From contig OZ245057.1 in NCBI GenBank assembly GCA_965224595.1, positions 310,001-374,000 of the forward strand: a DNA stretch of 64,000 bases. Direction: 5' to 3'. The notes beneath the pieces were generated by a model that saw only the letters and a list, made by a program, of their open reading frames with translations, did not search any database and had not been told where the DNA came from. Positions 55,795-64,000 of this stretch are shown here, piece after piece. Source of the stretch: Aliivibrio_A sp016764915. GTDB taxonomy: Bacteria; Pseudomonadota; Gammaproteobacteria; Enterobacterales; Vibrionaceae. Both the position numbers and the translations under genes were made by a program. How positions within the stretch are numbered: the first letter of the stretch is position 1; each line of letters opens with the position of its first letter.

Positions 55795-55902
55795 TTAGTT
55801 AGAATCTTTTTCTTCTGAATCTAACCCTTCACGTCCGTTGTGGAAAGTTCTGTACGCTAAAACCATCAGCGTAATAATAATTTTAGAACTCAACCAGATC
55901 AT
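55795..55902 (-). CDS. Tiny single-helix membrane protein (35 residues)
   Basis: A short open frame: one hydrophobic helix (SKIIITLMVLAY) followed by a charged tail (NGREGLDSEEKDSN). A GTG five codons earlier (55917) would give 40 residues. AAGGTG lies 12 bases before the ATG. The main support is a textbook leftward terminator starting 14 bases after its stop, which has no other leftward gene to serve. No function known. Confidence 0.5.
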   Translation of the reverse strand: MIWLSSKIIITLMVLAYRTFHNGREGLDSEEKDSN

Positions 55903-56019
55903 TAATGGAAAAAGCACCTTTGTATTAAAACATTTGCTGACGTTATTATATCAATACTTGATTAATTTGCTAGTCGAAATAAATATTTTCCATGTTATTA
56001 ACTCGTAACAAATTGTGTA

Positions 56020-56964
56020 TTAAACATCGACTATCTGCTTCATACGCTCTTGTACAACATCAATCAAAAGATCGGGCTGAAACTTAGAAATAAACCGATT
56101 ACAGCCCACTTTCTTAACCATAGCTTCATTGAAATTACCACTGAGCGAGGTATTTAAAGCGATAAAGAGATCTTTCATTCTAGGGTCGGTTCGAATTTCA
56201 TGAGTTAACGTATACCCATCCATCTCTGGCATCTCTGCATCAGTGAACATCATTAATATTTCATCCGTCACTGTTTTTCCTTCATCGCACCAGCCCTTCA
56301 ACAAATCAATCGCTTGCTTACCATCGTTACACTCAATGATCTCTAAACCGACCTGTTTCAATGTTTCACGCACTTGAGATCTTGCGGTTCGAGAATCATC
56401 CACAATCAAAACTTTACGGCCTTGCATGTGAGCGACTAACTCTTCATCAAGCAGCTCTTTCGAAATGGTAACATCGTAATGAATGATCTCTGATAACACT
56501 TTTTCCACATCGATGATTTCGATGATTTTTTTAACCCCCTCCTCTTCAATGTGAGAGATTGCGGTTAAATAGGTCGCGCGCCCTACAGTTATTGGCGGCG
56601 GTTGAATATCCGTCCACGTAGTATTAACAATATTTCGCACTTGACCAACCAAAAAACCTTGCACACTTCGATTGTATTCCGTGATAATCAAATTTGTCTC
56701 AGATTCACGATCCATCGGTCGCATACCAACCGCTGCACGCAAATCAATAATTGGTACAGGCGTTCCTCGAAGCGTTGCTACTCCGACAATATTCGCATGC
56801 GAACCAGGCAATTTTGCTAATGGCGGTACTTTTAAAATTTCTTTAACTTTGAACACATTAATAGCAAATATCTGGTTTGTATTGAGTTTAAACAGCAACA
56901 GTTCTAAACGGTTTTCACCGACTAAATTCGTTCTTTGATCAACCGTACTTAATATTCCCGACAT
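56020..56964 (-). CDS. cheV: Chemotaxis coupling protein CheV
   Basis: A 314-residue CheW-response-regulator fusion that couples receptors to CheA and can adapt by phosphorylation. Residues about 5-165 form the CheW part (NRLELLLFKLNTNQIFAINV, then LRGTPVPIIDLRAAVG); residues about 185-310 form the receiver, with the acidic pair in VLIVDDSRTAR, the phosphoacceptor Asp in MMFTDAEMPEMDGY, Thr/Ser in ALNTSLSG and Lys in FISKFQPD. The start MSGILSTVDQ is the family's usual N-terminus; an upstream in-frame ATT-region start is unlikely. It stands alone. Three chemoreceptor genes are also in this window. Confidence 0.94.
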   Translation of the reverse strand: MSGILSTVDQRTNLVGENRLELLLFKLNTNQIFAINVFKVKEILKVPPLAKLPGSHANIVGVATLRGTPVPIIDLRAAVGMRPMDRESETNLIITEYNRSVQGFLVGQVRNIVNTTWTDIQPPPITVGRATYLTAISHIEEEGVKKIIEIIDVEKVLSEIIHYDVTISKELLDEELVAHMQGRKVLIVDDSRTARSQVRETLKQVGLEIIECNDGKQAIDLLKGWCDEGKTVTDEILMMFTDAEMPEMDGYTLTHEIRTDPRMKDLFIALNTSLSGNFNEAMVKKVGCNRFISKFQPDLLIDVVQERMKQIVDV

Positions 56965-57119
56965 AAATTTCCACTCTGCTATCAATTCTTTTCGTTATGT
57001 TACTTAATATGCAATTTTCACCTATTAAAGTCACGTATAACCCGCTTTTTTGGCTGACTTATGTTGCCTAGCCAGCACTTTATAACAATAAATCCCATTA
57101 AATATTACAAAATACATGC

Positions 57120-57156
57120 ATAAGTGCAGTGATTCGTATAACATCACTGCACTTAT
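57120..57156 (+). promoter_or_regulatory. Strong hairpin in the sstT leader
   Basis: A perfect 14-bp stem ATAAGTGCAGTGAT / ATCACTGCACTTAT with a 9-base loop, ending 27 bases before the sstT start. No T-run follows, so it is not a simple terminator. It could be an operator palindrome, an RNA control element, or a small repeat insertion. Confidence 0.5.
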
Positions 57157-57183
57157 AGGAATTGCTGTATATAGGAATGTATC

Positions 57184-58425
57184 ATGAATCAATCCCAACC
57201 CTTTTTATTTCGCCTCGCTAATACCAGTTTAGTGCTTCAAATCGTTATCGGCATCATTGCGGGCATTTTATTTGCAATTACCGTACCTGACATCGCTATC
57301 TCTTTGGGTCTATTTGGCCAACTTTTTGTTAGTGCGTTAAAAGCAGTTGCTCCAATCTTGGTTTTTGTTTTAGTTGCCTCTTCTATTGCTAATCAAAAGA
57401 GTGGCAGCCACACCAATATGAAACCTATTGTCTCTCTCTATCTTGCGGGTACCTTTGCTGCAGCATTAACCGCTGTTGCAATGAGCTTCATGTTCCCAAC
57501 AACATTAACGCTAGTCACCAGCAATACTGCGATTACCCCTCCAGAAGGCATTACAGAAGTTTTACATACGTTACTGTTTAAAATTATCGACAACCCAATT
57601 AACGCGTTAATGACAGGTAACTTTATCGGAATACTCGGTTGGGCAGTTGCGCTTGGGCTAGTATTGAATAAAGCATCAACGGCAACTAAACAGATATTTG
57701 TTGACCTATCTGACGGTATCTCAACCATCGTAACCGTCGTCATTCGATTTGCACCAATTGGTATCTTTGGTTTAGTGGCAAACACGTTTGCTGAAACGGG
57801 TTTTTCTGCGCTTCTTGGTTACTCACACCTTCTTCTCGTTTTACTCAGCTCAATGCTTATTATGGCGCTGATTGTTAACCCAATATTTGTATTTGCAAAA
57901 ACCAAACGTAACCCATACCCGTTAGTATTTAAGTGTTTAAGAGAGAGTGGTGTTACGGCCTTCTTCACTCGTAGTTCGGCTGCAAACATCCCTGTAAATA
58001 TGGACCTTTGTAAGCGTTTAGATCTTCACGAAGATACCTACTCAGTTTCTATTCCGCTAGGTGCAACCATCAACATGGGCGGCGCGGCAATTACCATTAC
58101 CGTCTTAACCCTTGCTGCGGTTCATACCCTTGGCATACAAGTCGATATTGCAACTGCCGTTCTATTGAGTATTGTCGCTGCAGTATCAGCATGTGGTGCT
58201 TCTGGCGTTGCTGGTGGCTCATTACTACTGATCCCATTAGCCTGTAGCCTATTTGGTGTTCCAAACGAAATCGCCATGCAAGTTGTTGCGGTTGGTTTCA
58301 TCATTGGTGTTATTCAAGATTCGGCGGAAACTGCGCTTAACAGCTCAACTGACGTTATCTTTACCACCGCAGCTTGTAAAGCGGCTGAAGAAGATCAGAC
58401 GTTGCCACTCGTTGTTAAAGTGTAA
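57184..58425 (+). CDS. sstT: SstT, Na+/serine-threonine symporter
   Basis: A 413-residue inner-membrane transporter of the dicarboxylate/amino acid:cation symporter family that imports serine and threonine with sodium. It has about eight membrane helices plus re-entrant loops; family features are FTRSSAANIPVNMDLCKRLD (the serine-rich loop), the cation-binding TINMGGAAITITVLTLAAVH, and SACGASGVAGGSLLLIPLAC followed by IGVIQDSAETALNSSTDV. The match to SstT is strong along its length. AGGA precedes the ATG. It is preceded by the hairpin leader and followed by a terminator, so it is monocistronic. Confidence 0.95.
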   Translation: MNQSQPFLFRLANTSLVLQIVIGIIAGILFAITVPDIAISLGLFGQLFVSALKAVAPILVFVLVASSIANQKSGSHTNMKPIVSLYLAGTFAAALTAVAMSFMFPTTLTLVTSNTAITPPEGITEVLHTLLFKIIDNPINALMTGNFIGILGWAVALGLVLNKASTATKQIFVDLSDGISTIVTVVIRFAPIGIFGLVANTFAETGFSALLGYSHLLLVLLSSMLIMALIVNPIFVFAKTKRNPYPLVFKCLRESGVTAFFTRSSAANIPVNMDLCKRLDLHEDTYSVSIPLGATINMGGAAITITVLTLAAVHTLGIQVDIATAVLLSIVAAVSACGASGVAGGSLLLIPLACSLFGVPNEIAMQVVAVGFIIGVIQDSAETALNSSTDVIFTTAACKAAEEDQTLPLVVKV

Positions 58426-58438
58426 ATATGCATAATGG

Positions 58439-58463
58439 AAAGTCATGTGCTCTACATGACTTT
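58439..58463 (+). terminator. Terminator of sstT
   Basis: A 10-bp stem AAAGTCATGT / ACATGACTTT with the loop GCTCT, followed by a T-rich stretch, 14 bases after the stop. Confidence 0.85.
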
Positions 58464-58609
58464 TCTGCTTTACATCAAATTTATTACACATACTTTTCTT
58501 TCCTTTCTTTAGTTATGTGATCCTCCCCTCTTCCCAATCTCAACTATCCCCTTACAATTGCTATGTTAATAAAATGTGACACCTTTACCTAACTATATAA
58601 GATTAAAAT

Positions 58610-59455
58610 ATGAAACTGGAAGCGATCGATTACACTGCAGACAATGCGGAAGAACTCTTTGTCAAATCTCTACGTGAGACAGGGTTTGGGGTTCTCAAAA
58701 ACCACCCAATTCAACAGCAACTAGTCAGTTCAATATACGATCATTGGCAACAGTTTTTCTCTTCGACTAACGCCGATAAAGAGCAGTTTCACTTTGACCC
58801 TAAAACTCAAGATGGCTTCTTTCCATCTACGATTTCTGAGACGGCTAAAGGCCTTACCATTAAAGATATCAAAGAGTATTTTCACTATTACCCTTGGGGA
58901 CAGTGCCCTGCTGAGCTTAAAGTAGAGCTGCAAAATTATTATGATAAAGCCAGCGAGTTAGCATCAGAGCTATTAACTTGGGTTGAAAACCAATCTCCGC
59001 TAGAGGTATCTAAGCTCTATACTCAACCGTTATCAAGTATGATTGAGGGCAATCAACAGACGCTATTGCGCGTTCTTCACTATCCACCTCTTCAGGGTGA
59101 TGAAGAGCTTGGCGCAATTCGTGCTGGTGCACATGAAGATATCAACTTGTTAACGATTCTTCCTGCTGCTAATGAGCCAGGGCTGCAAGTGATGAGCAAA
59201 GATGGCAACTGGTTAGATGTACCTTCAGATTTCGGTAACTTAATCATTAATATTGGTGACATGTTACAAGAGGCATCTGGTGGCTACTTCCCGTCAACCA
59301 CTCATCGAGTGATCAATCCTGAAGGCTCAGATAAGAGTAAATCTCGAATCTCACTGCCGCTGTTCCTGCACCCAAAACCAGAAGTGGTACTTTCAGACAA
59401 ATATACCGCGAACGAATATCTCATGGAGCGTTTGCGTGAACTTGGTGTAATCTAA
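58610..59455 (+). CDS. 2-oxoglutarate/Fe(II)-dependent oxygenase (isopenicillin-N-synthase-like)
   Basis: A 281-residue non-heme iron oxygenase. The iron ligands are visible as the HxD pair in RAGAHEDINLLTIL and the distal His in PSTTHRVINP; the co-substrate-binding Arg/Ser follows in KSRISLPLFL. The N-terminal part (ETGFGVLKNHPI) is the usual DIOX_N-like opening. Members act in secondary metabolism, hormone or amino-acid oxidation; the substrate here is unknown. No clear ribosome binding site precedes the ATG. It stands alone between terminators. Confidence 0.9.
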   Translation: MKLEAIDYTADNAEELFVKSLRETGFGVLKNHPIQQQLVSSIYDHWQQFFSSTNADKEQFHFDPKTQDGFFPSTISETAKGLTIKDIKEYFHYYPWGQCPAELKVELQNYYDKASELASELLTWVENQSPLEVSKLYTQPLSSMIEGNQQTLLRVLHYPPLQGDEELGAIRAGAHEDINLLTILPAANEPGLQVMSKDGNWLDVPSDFGNLIINIGDMLQEASGGYFPSTTHRVINPEGSDKSKSRISLPLFLHPKPEVVLSDKYTANEYLMERLRELGVI

Positions 59456-59489
59456 GCCCGATTTTAGGACCCCTTTTCCTTTATCCAAC

Positions 59490-59517
59490 AAAAAGCGGAC
59501 TATTTAGTCCGCTTTTT
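59490..59517. terminator. Bidirectional terminator between oxygenase and ABC operon
   Basis: A 12-bp stem (59490-59501 with 59506-59517, core AAGCGGACT) with a 4-base loop, A-run on the left and T-run on the right, so it serves both convergent transcripts. Confidence 0.92.
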
Positions 59518-59537
59518 TCATCAATTACAACCAATCG

Positions 59538-60515
59538 TTACTCAAACAAGTGACAAGCCACTAAGTGCTCTTCGCCATTTTTACCAACATTATAGACTGC
59601 TGGAACCTCTCTTTTACAACGCTCGGTTGCTTCAGGACAACGGGTTCTAAATGTACAGCCTGACGGCGGATTCAGTGGTGAAGGTACGTCTCCTTGAAGT
59701 TTGATCGCATCGGATTTAAACGTAGGATCAGGTACTGGAATAGCCGATAACAGCGCTCTAGTATACGGATGCTTTGGATCTCGATATAACGCTTCAGAAG
59801 GTGCTTTTTCCACCATACGTCCGAGGTACATGACACCCACATCATCACAAATATGCTGAACAACGGCCAAGTCATGTGCAATGAACAAAAAGGAGATCCC
59901 TTTCTTCTCTTGCAGCTCAGCGATTAAATTCAATACTTGTGCCTGTACTGATACATCGAGTGCGGATACAGGTTCATCAGCAACAATAAATCGAGGTTCC
60001 AACACTAACGCTCGTGCAATACCGACACGCTGACGTTGGCCTCCAGAAAACTCATGAGGGTATCTGTTCAGAGCTTGTGGCCTTAAACCCACAATCTCCA
60101 TCACCTCAGCGATTTTGGCTTCACGCTCTTCTACTGTACCCACTTTGTGTGTATCTAATGGTTCTCGTAAAATATCATGAATGGTCATTCTTGGGCTTAA
60201 TGAAGCAAATGGGTCTTGAAAGATAATCTGAATATCTTTACGTAATGCTTTCATCTCACTGGCACTAAGGTGAACCAAATCAGTGCCATTAAATTTAACT
60301 TCACCCTCTGTCGGCTCATGCAAGCGTAAAATACAACGACCTAACGTCGACTTACCACAGCCTGATTCACCAACAAGGCCTAAGGTCTTACCCTGTTTAA
60401 TGACAAAGCTAACATCATCAACGGCTTTACAGAGTTTCTGATTTTTCTTAAAAAAGCTTTTACCGACAGCAAAGTGCTTCTTTAAACCATTTACCTCTAA
60501 TAATATCTCACTCAT
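59538..60515 (-). CDS. Peptide ABC transporter ATPase, OppF/DppF type
   Basis: A 325-residue ATP-binding subunit. Walker A GESGCGKSTLGRC, signature SGGQRQRVGIARAL, Walker B RFIVADEPVSALD and the H-loop AHDLAVVQHI are intact. The C-terminal oligopeptide-type extension with cysteines (PPSGCTFRTRCPEATERC) is present. Its ATG overlaps the stop of the partner ATPase (ATGA) with AGGT just upstream, so the two are made together. Last gene of the operon, ended by a strong terminator. Peptide class is inferred from family; nickel or other substrates are possible. Confidence 0.92.
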   Translation of the reverse strand: MSEILLEVNGLKKHFAVGKSFFKKNQKLCKAVDDVSFVIKQGKTLGLVGESGCGKSTLGRCILRLHEPTEGEVKFNGTDLVHLSASEMKALRKDIQIIFQDPFASLSPRMTIHDILREPLDTHKVGTVEEREAKIAEVMEIVGLRPQALNRYPHEFSGGQRQRVGIARALVLEPRFIVADEPVSALDVSVQAQVLNLIAELQEKKGISFLFIAHDLAVVQHICDDVGVMYLGRMVEKAPSEALYRDPKHPYTRALLSAIPVPDPTFKSDAIKLQGDVPSPLNPPSGCTFRTRCPEATERCKREVPAVYNVGKNGEEHLVACHLFE

Positions 60516-61495
60516 ATTGCACCTCCAATTGGATTAAAGCATGCAACTTGGTGTTGCTCAGTCCCGCCTAAATTTGGTCGTTCAGTGCTGCACTTAGATT
60601 CAGAAAATTCACAACGATCTGCAAAACGACAGCCTGTTGGTAAATTAAACAGATCAGGCACCACGCCATCAATGGTTGGCAGTCTCGGGATCTTCTTGTC
60701 ACGAACTACAGGAATCGATTTCAACAACCCTTTAGTGTAGGGATGTTGTGGATTGGCAAAAATGTCTTCAACTGACGCTTGTTCGATAATTTGGCCACAA
60801 TACATCACCACGACTCGCTGACAAGATTCTGCTACCACACCGAGATCGTGTGTTACCAAAACCACGGCCATGTTCAACTCTTTTTGCAGTCGAACCATCT
60901 CATCCATAACTTGTGCTTGAATGGTTACGTCTAACGCCGTTGTTGGTTCATCTGCTAAAAGCAAATCGGGGCTACAAGAGAGCGCCATTGCTATCATCAC
61001 CCGTTGACGCATACCACCTGAAAGCTGATGCGGATACTCATTTATGCGGCTCTCTGGTGAAGGGATACCGACAGTCTCTAACATGCCAATCGCTTTCTTT
61101 TTTGCTTCCGATTTACTCAAATCACTGTGCAGACGAATAACATCGACCATCTGAGTGCTGATTCTTAACACGGGGTTTAGCGCGGTCATTGGTTCTTGGA
61201 AGATCATCGAGATATCGTTACCACGAATTTTTCGATACTCTTTTTCTGTTAATCCAATTAACTCACGGCCATTGAATTTAATACTACCGTCTACAATTTT
61301 TCCTGGTGGTGATGGGACCAGCCCCATAATTGACAGTGAACTTACCGACTTACCACAGCCAGATTCACCTACAATGGCGATGGTTTCTCCTGGCATAATG
61401 TGAAAGCTTACGCCATCAATGGCTCGAACTGTGCCTTTATCAGTAGTGAAATCTACCGTTAAGTTATCGACTACAAGTAGTGGTTTAGATTCCAT
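60512..61495 (-). CDS. Peptide ABC transporter ATPase, OppD/DppD type
   Basis: A 327-residue ATP-binding subunit pairing with the OppF-type protein. Walker A GESGCGKSVSSLSI, signature LSGGMRQRVMIAMAL, Walker B DLLLADEPTTALD and VTHDLGVVAES are present, and the C-terminal extension carries PTGCRFADRCEFSESKC. GAGGA precedes the ATG, which lies 2 bases after the stop of the permease gene. Its end overlaps the next ATPase by 4 bases. Confidence 0.92.
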   Translation of the reverse strand: MESKPLLVVDNLTVDFTTDKGTVRAIDGVSFHIMPGETIAIVGESGCGKSVSSLSIMGLVPSPPGKIVDGSIKFNGRELIGLTEKEYRKIRGNDISMIFQEPMTALNPVLRISTQMVDVIRLHSDLSKSEAKKKAIGMLETVGIPSPESRINEYPHQLSGGMRQRVMIAMALSCSPDLLLADEPTTALDVTIQAQVMDEMVRLQKELNMAVVLVTHDLGVVAESCQRVVVMYCGQIIEQASVEDIFANPQHPYTKGLLKSIPVVRDKKIPRLPTIDGVVPDLFNLPTGCRFADRCEFSESKCSTERPNLGGTEQHQVACFNPIGGAI

Positions 61496-61497
61496 GA

Positions 61498-62391
61498 TTA
61501 TACTTTCCTCGGGTCTAGTGCATCTTGCAGTGAGTCTGAGAACATATTAAAAGCAAGAACTAGGATAAATAGCATGCCAGATGCCGCAAAGAAGTTACTG
61601 AAATGACCGGCAGTCACCTCGCCACTCGCTTCTGCAATCATCAAACCCCAGCTAATGCTGTCTTTAATACCTAAGCCAAGGAAGCTTAGAATTACTTCAC
61701 TCTTAATCGCAGTGATAAATAGAATAGTCATATCAACTAACAGGATGTGCGTCGTATTCGGCATTAAATGTTTAAAGATAATACGGTGAACTGGCACTCC
61801 AAGAGAGTGCGCTGCCTCTACAAACTCCATATTTTTCAGCTTGATAACTTCACCGCGCACTACCCTAGCGGTACCTGTCCAAAACGCCAACATCATTGCA
61901 ATGTGCATTGAGTATGGATTCCCTTCTAATGCGACACCAATGGCGGCAACGGTTAAGAAGTAAGGAATACAGTCAATACTGTTCATCACCCATAGTACCA
62001 ATTCATCAAAAACGGTACCGGCAAAATATCCCGTAACACAACCTGCAATTGCACCAAACATGGTGGCAAAAATAGCCACCATTAGGCCAACTTCAAACGC
62101 GGTCTTAGTACTGTAAATAGCACGTTGGAATATATCTTGCCCATTGATGGTAGTACCAAACCAGTACTCTGCGGTTGGCCCCATCTGACCACTTGCCTTC
62201 AAGACATCCCAATCTTGTGCAATCAGTCCTAACCAAACTAAAATAGCAATCAATAGATAACTGGCTACAACAATGAAACTCACCATTCCTATTTTATCTT
62301 TTGCGAACTTAACGACAGCTTTCGTCCACAAGGATTCTCTTTTTTGTGGTTTGCTATCTGTATCTAGCTGTCCACTTAATACTTCAGACAT
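61498..62391 (-). CDS. Peptide ABC transporter permease, OppC/DppC type
   Basis: A 297-residue inner-membrane permease. The N-terminal cytoplasmic segment precedes the first helix (about 36-58), and five further helices follow. The ATPase-coupling EAA loop reads EFVEAAHSLGVPVHRIIFKH. GTTINGQDIFQRAIY fits the periplasmic GTDxxGRD region of OppC proteins. AAGGG precedes the ATG, 11 bases downstream of the first permease gene. Confidence 0.92.
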   Translation of the reverse strand: MSEVLSGQLDTDSKPQKRESLWTKAVVKFAKDKIGMVSFIVVASYLLIAILVWLGLIAQDWDVLKASGQMGPTAEYWFGTTINGQDIFQRAIYSTKTAFEVGLMVAIFATMFGAIAGCVTGYFAGTVFDELVLWVMNSIDCIPYFLTVAAIGVALEGNPYSMHIAMMLAFWTGTARVVRGEVIKLKNMEFVEAAHSLGVPVHRIIFKHLMPNTTHILLVDMTILFITAIKSEVILSFLGLGIKDSISWGLMIAEASGEVTAGHFSNFFAASGMLFILVLAFNMFSDSLQDALDPRKV

Positions 62392-62402
62392 AATTACGTC
62401 CC

Positions 62403-63356
62403 TTATTTAAGTGTGATACGCGGATCGACCATCCGGTATAACACATCAACAATACTAACCACACCAATAAACAAGAACGTTATTAGTACAATTACGGCTT
62501 TCAATACAGGGAGGTCACCTGTGGTTATTGCATCGTAAGTAACCAAACCTACACCTGGGATACCGAAGTAACTCTCAAGCAATAACGAGCCACCTATCAC
62601 TACAAATGGGATGGTAAATACAATTCTGGTAATGATCGGTATTAGCGCATTTTTCAATACATGTTTCATCAAAATAGTGGTTGGGCTATGCCCGAACGCC
62701 TTGGCGGTACGGATATGATCACGAGTGGTCTCTTCCACTAATATTGCACGGTAAAAACGGGTGTTATACCCCACAGCCACAAACACCGCTGACATGGTGG
62801 GTACTGTCGTGTAATAAACATAATCAGAGAGAGAATTCACCTCCCAGCCATAAACTGGGAAGAGATTCAAACCGTAGTTGGAACAGAATATAAGTTGCGT
62901 TGCGATAATCACAATTAGATATGAAATGCTCATCCCAACAACAGATGAAGACATCACAAGTTTATCGATAAAGGTTGCTCTGTTTTGAGCAGCAAGTAAC
63001 GCTAAACTAATCCCGATAATATGACCAAGTAAAAAACCAGGAGTCACCAACATGATGGATACTGGAATGGTTTTACTCAGTATCGTGGTTACTTTTTCAC
63101 CCGTTGAGTCGGAATATCCGAAATCAAACGTGATGACCTGTTGAACATATTCAAGGTATCTAACAAAAAATGATTTGTCATACCCGAGCTGATGACGGAT
63201 CTCATTAATCTCTTCAATTGTTGGATTACGGCCAAGGAGATCGTAAGTTTTATCCGGTCCAAAATAGACCATTAAAACAAAACTAATCAACGTGACACCA
63301 AACAATAAAGGAAGACTATAAATCAATTTTCTAAGACAATATCGCAACGTTTCCAT
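62403..63356 (-). CDS. Peptide ABC transporter permease, OppB/DppB type
   Basis: A 317-residue inner-membrane permease with about six helices. It opens with the family pattern (LRKLIYSLPLLFGVTLISFV) and carries the coupling loop DHIRTAKAFGHSPTTILMKH and the C-terminal GGSLLLESYFGIPGVGLVTY. An AGGA precedes the start, 11 bases after the binding-protein gene. The gene order binding protein, OppB, OppC, OppD, OppF is the standard one. Confidence 0.92.
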   Translation of the reverse strand: METLRYCLRKLIYSLPLLFGVTLISFVLMVYFGPDKTYDLLGRNPTIEEINEIRHQLGYDKSFFVRYLEYVQQVITFDFGYSDSTGEKVTTILSKTIPVSIMLVTPGFLLGHIIGISLALLAAQNRATFIDKLVMSSSVVGMSISYLIVIIATQLIFCSNYGLNLFPVYGWEVNSLSDYVYYTTVPTMSAVFVAVGYNTRFYRAILVEETTRDHIRTAKAFGHSPTTILMKHVLKNALIPIITRIVFTIPFVVIGGSLLLESYFGIPGVGLVTYDAITTGDLPVLKAVIVLITFLFIGVVSIVDVLYRMVDPRITLK

Positions 63357-63367
63357 AATTCAGAATC

Positions 63368-64000
63368 CTACTTCTTTATATCTACGTATTTAAAATAGTT
63401 ACCGATAACACTACGCTGTGGCCAAACTAGAGCATTTTTATGCCACATGGTCACACCCGTTCTCGAAAAACTACCAATACCGACACAATCTTCGACAAGA
63501 ATATTATTCATTTTCTTATAGATAACGGTACGTTCTGGACTAGGCTGCATAATTGATGCTTGCTCATACATGGCGTCATATGCAGGGTTGTTGTAGTTAG
63601 AGCTGTTTGAACCTGGTGAATGGTTAGGTCCGTAGAATAACTGCAGCGTGTTCTCAGCATCTGGGTAATCAAGACCCCATGCCATCGAGATCATCTGCGT
63701 CTTACTCTTCTTAACGTCTTTGTTGTAATCGCCAAAAGTTGCGTAAGATTTATACTTAATTTTGTTTTTAGGGTAACCAATCTTAACCAAGTTACCTTTA
63801 AACTGTTCAAAAAATTGCTTGTTCTTCACACTCGATACACTTGGGTAAACAAGTTTAGGCAGTGATTTTGCATCCCAACCATTCGCTGCTAACAGTGCTT
63901 TAGCGCCTGCAATATCTTGTTCAATCGATGTTTTGTCCATGTTTGGATCAAAACCATCGGTTCCAGGAACAATAAACCCTGGGTAAGCATTACCTAGACC
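63368..64000 (-). CDS. Peptide-binding protein of the ABC transporter, C-terminal part (cut by window edge)
   Basis: The frame is open to the right edge, so only the last 210 residues or so of a periplasmic solute-binding protein (family 5) are visible; the signal peptide and ligand-contacting N-terminal lobe lie outside. The visible part includes GTDGFDPN, the helical AKALLAANGWD and the family pattern AWGLDYPDAENTLQLFYGPN. It is the first visible gene of the leftward transporter operon and identifies it as an oligopeptide/dipeptide-type importer. Confidence 0.88.
   Translation of the reverse strand, partial: GLGNAYPGFIVPGTDGFDPNMDKTSIEQDIAGAKALLAANGWDAKSLPKLVYPSVSSVKNKQFFEQFKGNLVKIGYPKNKIKYKSYATFGDYNKDVKKSKTQMISMAWGLDYPDAENTLQLFYGPNHSPGSNSSNYNNPAYDAMYEQASIMQPSPERTVIYKKMNNILVEDCVGIGSFSRTGVTMWHKNALVWPQRSVIGNYFKYVDIKK

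Noticed and set aside
1..64000. tRNA, rRNA or known riboswitch genes
   Set aside because: No cloverleaf with conserved T-loop sequence or riboswitch core was recognised by eye; a covariance search would be decisive.

Overview
The window looks like a chromosomal segment of a marine, probably cold-adapted gammaproteobacterium related to Moritella, Photobacterium, Psychromonas, Shewanella or Vibrio. The pointers are a complete pfaABCD polyunsaturated fatty acid (PUFA) synthase operon, an oleABCD hydrocarbon operon, several chemoreceptors with a CheV, a ToxR-like membrane regulator and an SstT Na+/serine symporter. No rRNA, tRNA, CRISPR array, transposase or integrase was recognised. Genus cannot be settled by reading alone.

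Left part (1-15.6 kb): a truncated chemoreceptor faces a second chemoreceptor with two tandem CHASE3 sensor units across a shared terminator. Next come a lipoprotein with a secreted FG-GAP/calcium-repeat/LruC protein, a giant DUF748 envelope protein, a CHASE-GGDEF diguanylate cyclase, a DUF1289 protein, two lipoproteins, a racemase-like protein, a YpeA-type acetyltransferase, and a methyltransferase/RNase H pair. Accessory patch (15.7-18.4 kb): a strongly AT-rich gene for a membrane-anchored protein with a PIN-like core, and a phage-like ORF lying in frame behind the stop codon of a marR gene. The MarR gene is divergent from an EamA exporter and has two operator copies between them.

Middle part (19.9-32.3 kb): an unknown protein, an RRM RNA-binding protein with a DnaQ-like exonuclease, an RhlE-type helicase, a third chemoreceptor, and a ToxR-like membrane regulator followed by a degenerate EAL protein. 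Then the biotin genes: bioBFCD overlap one another and are divergent from bioA, with face-to-face promoters around a palindrome.

Main feature (32.4-55.1 kb): oleABCD (leftward), a hot-dog thioesterase of the PUFA-cluster Orf6 type, and pfaABCD (rightward). PfaABCD should build long-chain polyunsaturated acyl chains. The thioesterase may release or edit them. OleA-D can condense two acyl chains head to head and reduce, lactonise and decarboxylate the product to a long-chain olefin. In Shewanella the polyunsaturated C31 hydrocarbon depends on both gene sets, so this locus plausibly encodes PUFA plus polyunsaturated hydrocarbon production. The phosphopantetheinyl transferase PfaE, needed to activate the five PfaA carrier domains, is not in the window.

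Right part (55.1-64 kb): a small two-helix membrane protein, a tiny single-helix protein supported by its own terminator, CheV, SstT with a strong leader hairpin, a 2OG-Fe(II) oxygenase, and a leftward peptide-type ABC transporter operon whose binding-protein gene runs off the right edge.
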